Below, piece after piece: positions 13,651 to 19,370 of a stretch of DNA of 21,515 nucleotides. The notes under the pieces are model-generated. The model had not been told where the DNA came from. It ran no database searches and saw nothing but the letters and a program-made list of their open reading frames with translations. The DNA is from JBDTMT01 sp033764095 (GTDB lineage Bacteria; Desulfobacterota; Binatia; HRBIN30; CADEER01). The translations under genes and the position numbers were made by a program. The DNA lies in assembly GCA_033764095.1 (NCBI GenBank), contig JANRJF010000015.1, positions 1 to 21,515 of the forward strand. The letters are read 5' to 3'. The first letter of the stretch is position 1. Every line of letters starts with the position of its first letter.

Positions 13651-14418
13651 TCAGCGCGGCATGGTGTCGGCGCGCAGCCCCTGGCGCATGGTCTCCAACG
13701 CGATCACCTCGGCGGGGGGGATGTTGCCGAGGTTCACGTTGGGACCGAAGTGCTTGATCATCCACACCTGCTGCGCCTTCTGCGGCGCCTCGAACATGAG
13801 CTGCGCGGTGTCGATCTGGGTCTCGATCTCGTCGATCAGGCCGGTGCGGATCTCGCCGCTGCCGCGGTAGAGCCCGACGGTGCCCGACTCGCGTCCTTCG
13901 GTGATCACCTTCCAGGCGCCGGCCTCGAGCTCGGCTTTGATCTGCCGCACCCAGCGCGACGGCGACACCACCACCGCCTCGTCCTTGCTGCCGACCTCGG
14001 AGAGCACGGTGAAGTCCTTGGCCAGCCGGCTGATGTGGCGCAGCTTGTCCTCGGCCGCCAGCTCGACGACACCGTCGGAGATCTCCAGCAGCTTGATGCC
14101 GCGGTCCTTGAGGAAGGCGACGTAGTCGTCCACCTGGCCGCGCTGCAGCGCCAGCTCGAACAGGCTGCCGCCGCAGTAGATGTCGATGCCGTGCCGCTGG
14201 CAGAGGGCGATCTTGGCGTCGAGGTTCTCGGTCACCACCGCGGTGCCCCAGCCGAACTTGATGATGTCGACGTACGACGCCGCGACCTCCAGCAGGTTCT
14301 CGACCTCGGCCAGCGACATGCCCTTGTCGAGCACGTGCGTCAGGCCCGCCTGGCGCGGCTTGGTGGTGCGCTTCGGATCCTGAAACAGTTCCTGCAGTCG
14401 ATTGGTGTAACGCGGCAC
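13651..14418 (-). CDS. comA: Phosphosulfolactate synthase (ComA family)
   Basis: ComA adds sulfite to phosphoenolpyruvate to give (R)-2-phospho-3-sulfolactate. This is the first step of coenzyme M synthesis in methanogens and in some bacteria, and of sulfolactate synthesis in Bacillus (YitD). The 255-aa protein has the whole TIM-barrel family signature: KPRQAGLTHVLDKGMS (20-35), VDIIKFGWGTAVV (50-62), CGGSLFELA (82-90), LLEISDG (110-116), VLSEVGSK (138-145), ITEGRESGTVGLY (172-184), FEAPQKAQQVWMIKHFG (209-225), NLGNIPPAEVIALETMRQGL (229-248). I chose GTG 14418, with a GGGGGG-type ribosome binding site; the frame is open upstream, but that extension is the shadow of the divergent HAD gene. It is the first gene of a four-gene operon. 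No ComB phosphatase or ComC dehydrogenase homologue follows, so plain sulfolactate is not the obvious end product. Confidence 0.93.
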   Translation of the reverse strand: MPRYTNRLQELFQDPKRTTKPRQAGLTHVLDKGMSLAEVENLLEVAASYVDIIKFGWGTAVVTENLDAKIALCQRHGIDIYCGGSLFELALQRGQVDDYVAFLKDRGIKLLEISDGVVELAAEDKLRHISRLAKDFTVLSEVGSKDEAVVVSPSRWVRQIKAELEAGAWKVITEGRESGTVGLYRGSGEIRTGLIDEIETQIDTAQLMFEAPQKAQQVWMIKHFGPNVNLGNIPPAEVIALETMRQGLRADTMPR

Positions 14419-14544
14419 GCGGCCCCCCGGCGGAGAAGGAAAACATCGGCACGCTACCACCCGCCGCACGGTTACAGAAGCGGATTCGACCGCGCACATG
14501 GTATGTGGCCGCGGCGCGGCAGCGGTGCTAAGCCGGCGGCGCCG
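14419..14544. promoter_or_regulatory. Divergent promoter region between comA and the HAD gene
   Basis: This 126-bp spacer must hold the promoters for the comA operon (minus) and the HAD/dehydrogenase pair (plus). A short dyad CACAT-GGT-ATGTG at 14495-14507 could be an operator, but its arms are only five bases. No clear sigma-70 hexamer pair is visible on either strand. No gene is seen. Confidence 0.4.
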
Positions 14545-15315
14545 ATGCCCTACCCGGTCCTGCTCTTCGGGCTGTTCCGCACCATCGTGCGCTTCACCCG
14601 CCATGCCCCGACCGGCCAGGTGAAGGAGCCGACCTGGCGCCCGGCGATGAACCAGCTGCGCGGTCGCGCCCAGGCGTTGCTGGGCGAAATCGAGTTCGGC
14701 TTCTTCCTCGATGCGCTCTACGACGCCAGCCTGGCGCTGGCCAAGGCGCGCGGCGCGGAGCAGCGCGAGACGCCGATCGCCGAACGCTACCGGCGCGCCC
14801 TCGCCCGGCTCGGGGTCGAAGGCGCCGATGCCGACGCCACCGCCGCCCGCCTCGCCACACTCCAGCTCGAGGCGCTGCTCGCCAACGTCGAGCTCCCCAC
14901 CGCCCACGCGGCGCTGCTGCGCGAGCTCGCCGCCACCCGCCGGCTGGCGGTGATCTCGAACTTCGACGACGGCCCGACCGTGCACGCGCTGCTCGAGCGC
15001 CTCGGGCTCACCCCGCTGCTCGCCGCGACCGTGGTGTCGGTCGAGGTGGGGCGGCGCAAGCCGCATGCGGAGATCTTCGCGGCCGCCCTGCGCCAGCTCG
15101 ACGCCGCCCCCCGCGACGCGCTGATGATCGGCGACAGCCTGACCGACGATGTCGCCGGCGCGGCCGCCGCCGGCATCGACACCGTGTGGGTGAACTGGGA
15201 CGGCATCGCGCTACCGGCGGGTGGGGTGCGGCCGACATACGAGGTGAGAGAGTTGGTGCACCTGCGCGCTCTTCCCCCCTTTGGAGATATTCCCCCCTTT
15301 GAAAAAGGGGGGTGA
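14545..15315 (+). CDS. HAD-superfamily protein lacking the nucleophilic Asp
   Basis: This 256-aa protein has the HAD hydrolase fold with a helical cap. Motif I should read FDLFRT with Asp as nucleophile but reads LLFGLFRTIV (6-15), with Gly9 in its place (codon GGG). The other motifs are present: VISNFDDG (136-143) for motif II, Lys172 in GRRKPHAEIF (169-178) for motif III, and MIGDSLTDDVAGA (194-206) for motif IV. Without the nucleophile it should not work as a normal phosphatase or dehalogenase, unless Gly9 is a sequencing error. ATG 14545 is the first start after the divergent comA promoter region; no strong ribosome binding site is seen. The last residues PPFEKGG and the TGA stop lie inside a C-tract hairpin repeat, so the original C-terminus may have been altered by insertion of that element. 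Confidence 0.8.
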   Translation: MPYPVLLFGLFRTIVRFTRHAPTGQVKEPTWRPAMNQLRGRAQALLGEIEFGFFLDALYDASLALAKARGAEQRETPIAERYRRALARLGVEGADADATAARLATLQLEALLANVELPTAHAALLRELAATRRLAVISNFDDGPTVHALLERLGLTPLLAATVVSVEVGRRKPHAEIFAAALRQLDAAPRDALMIGDSLTDDVAGAAAAGIDTVWVNWDGIALPAGGVRPTYEVRELVHLRALPPFGDIPPFEKGG

Positions 15316-15414
15316 GGGGGGATTTCTCCCTCACCCTATATTCGCAACCGCGCCGCTCGCACCGATGCCCTGCTTCGAAAATCCCCCCTGGCCCGCCTTT
15401 TTCAAAGGGGGGAA
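15290..15414. repeat. Inverted pair of a 36-bp C-tract/G-tract element
   Basis: A 36-base element at 15290-15325 recurs as a reverse complement at 15379-15414, with 33 of 36 positions identical by my count. The left copy contains a hairpin with nine-base arms (CCCCCCTTT at 15292-15300, AAAGGGGGG at 15304-15312) around GAA. An extra half-copy (CCCCCCTTTGG) begins near 15274. Such C-tract elements are widely dispersed in spacers of several bacterial phyla. Here the pair fills the 114-bp gap between the HAD and dehydrogenase genes. It overlaps the HAD 3' end and supplies its stop codon. Confidence 0.85.
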
Positions 15415-15429
15415 GGCCCGCGGGAATCG

Positions 15430-16431
15430 ATGAACGTCGTCGCGCTCAACCTCGCGGCGCATGCTGCGACGCTCGAGACGCTGACATCCGGCCTCGACGC
15501 GCGCATCGCGCACCACGACTTCGCCGTGCCGTGGCAGGAGATCGCGGCGCGGCGCGCCGGGCGCACGGCGAGCGGCTCGCATGCGACGCCGGAGCTGGCG
15601 GCGGCGTTGGCGGAGGCGGAGGTACTGCTCGCCTTCGCGCCGCCGCTCGACAGCGCGGCGCTGGCGCCGCGCCTGCGCTGGGTGGAGACGCCGGCGACCG
15701 GCGTCGATCAGTTGAACGGCACCGGCCTGCTCGAGCATCACGCGGTGATCGTCACCAGCGTCGGCGGGCTGTTCGCGCCGTGGGTCGCCGAGCATGTCTT
15801 CGCGCTGCTGCTCGGGTTGTGGCGGCGGCTCGACCTGATGGTCGCGGCGCAGCAGCGCGGCGCCTGGGCCGGGCGCGACATCGAGCTGCGCGGCCTGCGC
15901 GGCGCCACCATGGCGATCGTCAGGCTCGGCAACATCGGCCGCGCCACGGCGCGCGCCGCGCAGGCGTTCGGCATGCGCGTCATCGGCACGCGCCGCAACC
16001 ACGACGAGGCGGTGCCGCACGTCGACCGCGTCTACCCGCGCCGCGCCCTGCACGAGATGCTCGGCGCCGCCGACGTCGTCGTGCTGGCGGTGGCCGGCAC
16101 TCCCGACACCGAGCGGCTGATCGGCGCCGCCGAGCTCGCCGCGATGCGTCGCGGCGCGACGCTGATCAACGTCGCGCGCGGCATCGTCGTCGACGAGCGC
16201 GCGCTGGCCGCGGCGCTGCGCGACGGCACCATCGCCGCCGCCGGGCTCGACGTCTACGTCGACGAGCCGCCGGCCGCCGACAGCCCGCTCTGGCAAGCGC
16301 CGAACCTGCTGATGACGCCGCACATCGCGGTCAACGTCGGCGAGAAGCTGCTGCGCTGCCTGGAGCACTTCGCCGACAACCTGCGGCGTTATCGGCACGG
16401 GCAGCCGTTGGTGGATCGGGCGGTGAGGTAG
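15430..16431 (+). CDS. D-isomer-specific 2-hydroxyacid dehydrogenase family protein
   Basis: This 333-aa protein has the two-domain D-2-hydroxyacid dehydrogenase architecture: a substrate domain at each end and a Rossmann NAD(P) domain at about 105-295. The catalytic triad is present: Arg250 in NVARG, Glu279 in DVYVDEP and His298 in TPHIA. The dinucleotide motif normally reads GLGNIG but here reads RLGNIG (165-170), with Arg165 in place of the first Gly; this may weaken or change cofactor binding. The preceding VGGLFAPWVAEHVFALLLGL (111-130) is typical of the family. ATG 15430 lies just after the inverted C-tract repeat. The gene follows the HAD gene on the same strand and is divergent from the comA operon. 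Action on sulfolactate or phosphoglycerate-like acids is possible but not shown by the sequence. Confidence 0.87.
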   Translation: MNVVALNLAAHAATLETLTSGLDARIAHHDFAVPWQEIAARRAGRTASGSHATPELAAALAEAEVLLAFAPPLDSAALAPRLRWVETPATGVDQLNGTGLLEHHAVIVTSVGGLFAPWVAEHVFALLLGLWRRLDLMVAAQQRGAWAGRDIELRGLRGATMAIVRLGNIGRATARAAQAFGMRVIGTRRNHDEAVPHVDRVYPRRALHEMLGAADVVVLAVAGTPDTERLIGAAELAAMRRGATLINVARGIVVDERALAAALRDGTIAAAGLDVYVDEPPAADSPLWQAPNLLMTPHIAVNVGEKLLRCLEHFADNLRRYRHGQPLVDRAVR

Positions 16432-16522
16432 GCTGTTAGGCGGTTACGCGGTTGGGCGGAGGAGATCCCTCTACCATCGCAGACTCCTCCCCTAACAGCC
16501 TAACCGCCTAGCAGCCTAACAG
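16431..16522. repeat. Inverted repeat and tandem 8-mer array (CCTAACAG type)
   Basis: Four units of period 8 run CCTAACAG, CCTAACCG, CCTAGCAG and CCTAACAG at 16491-16522. The segment 16431-16446 (GGCTGTTAGGCGGTTA) is the reverse complement of 16501-16516 with one mismatch. The array lies between the convergent dehydrogenase and flippase genes. It covers the flippase stop codon (TAG, 16508-16510 read on the minus strand) and starts at the dehydrogenase stop. The facing arms could serve as a bidirectional terminator. Confidence 0.8.
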
Positions 16523-17836
16523 CCTTCCCGAGCGCGCCAGCGCCTTGCGCGCGATGCCGCCGAAATACTCCACGTCGTCGCGGGTCGGCAGGAAGAGCGT
16601 CGTCCAGCCCAGGCCGGACTCCTTCACGAAGGCGAACATCAGCACGACGCAGGCGGCGGTGTAGGCGACGGCAGTGGCGAGCGAGGCGCCGACGATGCCC
16701 TGGCGCGGGATGAGGTAGACGTTCAGCGCGACGTTGGTCGCCAGCGCCAGCAGGCCCGCCGTGGTGTTGACGCGCTGCTTGCCGCGCGCGGTGAAGTCGC
16801 GCGTGATGATGACGAAGATCGACATCATGCCGACGCCGACGGCCGCCCAGGGCAGCGGCGCGCCGGCCGGCGCGTAGGGCTGGCCGTACCACAACGTGAT
16901 GACCCACGGGCCGACGAAGGCGAGCGCCGCGGCGGCGGGAATGGTGACGAACAGCGTGCGCCGGCAGGTCTGCGCGGTGAGCTGGTGGATGCGCTCCTCG
17001 GGCAGCGCCGCCAGCTTCGGATAGAGCACCAGGCCGATCGCCTGCGGCACTTCGAGCACCAGCTCGGTGAAGTGCAGGGCGAGCGCGTAGAAGGCGGTCT
17101 GCGCCGGGCCGAGGAAGGCCTGCACCATGTACACGTCGATGCGCAGCAGCAGGTGGGCGGTGACCACCTGCACATACGAGCGGATGCCGAACGACAGCAT
17201 GCGGCCGAGCAGCGCGCGATCGAGCGCGAAGGAGAAGGTGATCGTCTGACTCATGCTGTACAGGAGCCAGAGGATGTTGACCGCGGCGATGACGGTGTAG
17301 ATCACCACCGCCGCCGGCAGCCCGAGGTGCAGCACCATCACGCAGACCACCACCAGCACCAGGCGGAGCGCCTCGCTCTGCAGCAGGCGGCGATTGTACA
17401 TGCCGAACTGCCCGGTCGCCTGCAGGATGCTGTACAGGTAGTTGTCGAGCAGCAGCATCGGCACGCGCAGCAGCGCCAGCAGCAGCGCCCAGGTCGGCAC
17501 GTCGCGCAACACGGTGTGCAGCAGCGAGTCGCGCAGCGCCCAGACGACCACCGCCGAGAGCAGGCCGAGGCCGAGCGCCAGGATGATCGAGTTCGAGGCG
17601 ACGCGGTCGACGGTCGCCTCCTTGCGGTTGATGAAGTAGACCGTCGCCTGCGAGACGCCGAGCTTGACCAGGGTCAGCACGGTGGACGGGATCAGCAGCA
17701 CGATCGCCAGCACGCCGCGGTCGATCGGGCCCAGCCAGCGCGCCAGGATGACGCCGCTGATCAACCCGGTGACCGACCAGATGACGCGCGTGCCGAGGAT
17801 CCCGACGGTGTCCTTCAGCCCCTTGCCGGCTTTCAC
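16508..17836 (-). CDS. Polysaccharide-type flippase (MOP superfamily, Wzx/PST-like)
   Basis: This 442-aa membrane protein has about twelve hydrophobic segments and belongs to the MOP superfamily exporters that flip lipid-linked oligosaccharides to the periplasmic side. The N-terminus KDTVGILGTRVIWSVTGLI, followed by LARWLGPIDRGVLAIV, is the classic start of polysaccharide biosynthesis flippases. A charged central stretch (DRALLGRMLSFGIRSY) begins the second half, and FYALALHFTELVLEVPQAIG is typical of helix 8. I chose GTG 17836 because it forms a GTGA overlap with the upstream glycosyltransferase stop; the longer open frame upstream is the shadow of that gene. The final residues (RLLGC) and the stop lie in the 8-mer repeat array. 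With its partner it should assemble and export a surface glycan. Confidence 0.87.
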   Translation of the reverse strand: MKAGKGLKDTVGILGTRVIWSVTGLISGVILARWLGPIDRGVLAIVLLIPSTVLTLVKLGVSQATVYFINRKEATVDRVASNSIILALGLGLLSAVVVWALRDSLLHTVLRDVPTWALLLALLRVPMLLLDNYLYSILQATGQFGMYNRRLLQSEALRLVLVVVCVMVLHLGLPAAVVIYTVIAAVNILWLLYSMSQTITFSFALDRALLGRMLSFGIRSYVQVVTAHLLLRIDVYMVQAFLGPAQTAFYALALHFTELVLEVPQAIGLVLYPKLAALPEERIHQLTAQTCRRTLFVTIPAAAALAFVGPWVITLWYGQPYAPAGAPLPWAAVGVGMMSIFVIITRDFTARGKQRVNTTAGLLALATNVALNVYLIPRQGIVGASLATAVAYTAACVVLMFAFVKESGLGWTTLFLPTRDDVEYFGGIARKALARSGRLLGC

Positions 17837-19167
17837 GCCACCTCCGAGCGCGGCGGCGCGGCGCGGAACAGCGCCGCCAGCTCCTCGATGTTGACGTCGC
17901 GGTCGAACATGCGCGCCACCGTCGCGGCGCCGCCGGCTGCGAGGCGCTGGCGCTGCGCCGGGTCGTCGAGCAGCTCGCCGATCACGCGCGCCAGCGCCGC
18001 GGCGTCGTTCGGCGCCACCAGCCGCCCGCTCTCGCCGTCGGTCACCAGCTCGGCGATGCCGGAGACGCGCGTCGCCACCACCGGGATGCGCATCGCCATC
18101 GCCTCGGCGAGCACGTTGGGGATGACGTCGCGCTTGCCGGAGCGCTCCAGCACGACGCTGGCGAGGACGAAGAGGTCGGCGCCAGCGTAGATCTCGGCGA
18201 GGCGCGCCTGCGGCAGCGGACCGGTGAACTCGACCCGCGCCGCGATGCCGAGCTCGCGCGCCAGCTGCTCGAGGCGCTGGCGCTGCGGCCCCTCGCCGAC
18301 CAGCACCACGCGCAGCGGACGGCCGAGCTGCGCGACGGCGCGCAGCAGGATGTGATGCCACTTGTAGGGCTCCAACCGACCGCAGGTGACGACGCACGGC
18401 ACGTCGCCGCGCGGCGCGGCGGGCAACGGTTTGAAGCGCTCCAGGCTGACGCCGTGGTAGTTGACCACGACGTGGTCGGCCGCGGCGGGCCCGCCGAAGG
18501 CGCGCAGGAACTCGGCGTTGACCTTGGCGCAGGTGACGGCGAAGGCGGCCTCGCGCACCTTCACGCCGAGCAGCCGCGGCACCAGGTAGATGTCATAGGC
18601 GTGCGCGCTGAAGCTGAACGGCACGTCGCCGAGCCAGTGCGCCACCAGCGCGACGGTCGCCGCGTAGCTCGCCCAGTGCGCGTGCACGCGGCCGATGCCG
18701 CGCCGTTCGAGGTCGCGCGCCAGCCAGGCGGCGAGCGGCACCAGCCACAGCGACTTCAGAAGGTAGAGGACCGGACTGCGATTGAACCAGCCGGCCAGAC
18801 GTTCGCGGGTCGTCCGCTCGCGATCCGGCGCGTCGGCGCTCACCTGCTCGCGCTGCCAGGCGCGACCGGCGTCGCGATCCGCCCACCACCCCTGCACGAC
18901 GCGCCGATAGGCGCCGAGATAGCGCCGCGGGGCGCGTGCCAGCCAGGCGAGGTTGGCGCGCAGCACCGCCGCCGACAACGTCTTCGGCAGGTAGCTCACC
19001 TCCGCCTGCAGCGCCGCGCCTTCCGGCTGCTGGGTCGAGGTCGACGGCCGCTTGATCGAGTAGATCGCGATGTCGATGCCGCGCTGCCGCAGCGCCAGCA
19101 CCTCCCACAGCACGAACGTCTGGTGCAGGTTGGGAAAGGCCGGGAAGAGAAAGGCGACGCGGCTCAT
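17833..19167 (-). CDS. GT4-family glycosyltransferase (GT-B fold)
   Basis: This 444-aa cytosolic retaining glycosyltransferase has the GT-B layout. The N-terminal acceptor domain begins VAFLFPAFPNLHQTFVLWEV (4-23). A central HAHWASYAATVALVA (162-176) and FSAHAYDIY (186-194) follow, then the C-terminal donor domain. Donor-site motifs are CGRLEPYKWHH (262-272, Lys269), VGEGPQRQRLE (290-300) and DVIPNVLAEAMAMRIPVVAT (347-366), with Glu355 of the EX7E-type motif. FPNLHQTF and the Ala-Tyr-Asp-Ile block are typical of GT4 enzymes near exosortase or exopolysaccharide genes. ATG 19167 is preferred over 19212, since the longer form runs into the repeat spacer. The stop overlaps the flippase GTG, so the two are translated together. 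Confidence 0.88.
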   Translation of the reverse strand: MSRVAFLFPAFPNLHQTFVLWEVLALRQRGIDIAIYSIKRPSTSTQQPEGAALQAEVSYLPKTLSAAVLRANLAWLARAPRRYLGAYRRVVQGWWADRDAGRAWQREQVSADAPDRERTTRERLAGWFNRSPVLYLLKSLWLVPLAAWLARDLERRGIGRVHAHWASYAATVALVAHWLGDVPFSFSAHAYDIYLVPRLLGVKVREAAFAVTCAKVNAEFLRAFGGPAAADHVVVNYHGVSLERFKPLPAAPRGDVPCVVTCGRLEPYKWHHILLRAVAQLGRPLRVVLVGEGPQRQRLEQLARELGIAARVEFTGPLPQARLAEIYAGADLFVLASVVLERSGKRDVIPNVLAEAMAMRIPVVATRVSGIAELVTDGESGRLVAPNDAAALARVIGELLDDPAQRQRLAAGGAATVARMFDRDVNIEELAALFRAAPPRSEVA

Positions 19168-19197
19168 CAGCTTCGAACCGCTCAACTTGGACTGCAG

Positions 19198-19366
19198 AAA
19201 GGCAAAAGGCAAAGCTGCGGGACGCCCGCTATCAGCTAGCAGCCGTCAGCCGTCAGCCGGGAAAGGCAAAATGCAAAAGTGAGGATTCGACGAGGCCCAT
19301 CCATTTCAGATGGATCCGACTCGACCCTTTTGCCTTTTGCCTTTTGCTTTCTGCCTTTTGCCTTTC
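19198..19366. repeat. Facing 7-mer arrays (AAAGGCA / CTTTTGC) with an inner CAGCCGT array
   Basis: This spacer between the glycosyltransferase start and the etf stop is mostly repeats. AAAGGCA occurs twice at 19198-19211, and AAAGGCA plus AAATGCA at 19262-19275. On the opposite strand, five units of the complementary type (CTTTTGC, one diverged) fill 19327-19361. Between them lie CAGCCGT-type units of period 7 at 19240-19260, and a hairpin ATCCAT-TTCAG-ATGGAT at 19299-19315 that may help terminate the etf transcript. The AT-rich composition contrasts sharply with the surrounding genes. Confidence 0.82.
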
Positions 19367-19370
19367 TCGA

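Noticed and set aside
9614..14418. Standard coenzyme M or sulfolactate pathway
   Set aside because: Only the ComA step, and possibly the XcbC1-like step, are represented. ComB, ComC, ComDE and the PLP-dependent enzymes of bacterial coenzyme M synthesis are not seen, while the reductase-like and ATP-grasp genes are extra.
14419..15066. Upstream extension of the comA frame
   Set aside because: The extension reads as the antisense of the HAD gene. ComA family similarity begins just after GTG 14418.
17837..18397. Upstream extension of the flippase frame
   Set aside because: It is the shadow of the glycosyltransferase gene. The flippase signature starts directly after GTG 17836.
16508..19167. 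Glycosyltransferase and flippase as part of the sulfonate operon
   Set aside because: They lie more than 2 kb away beyond a divergent gene pair and a repeat-filled spacer. A functional link, such as decoration of a glycan, is possible but not supported by the layout.
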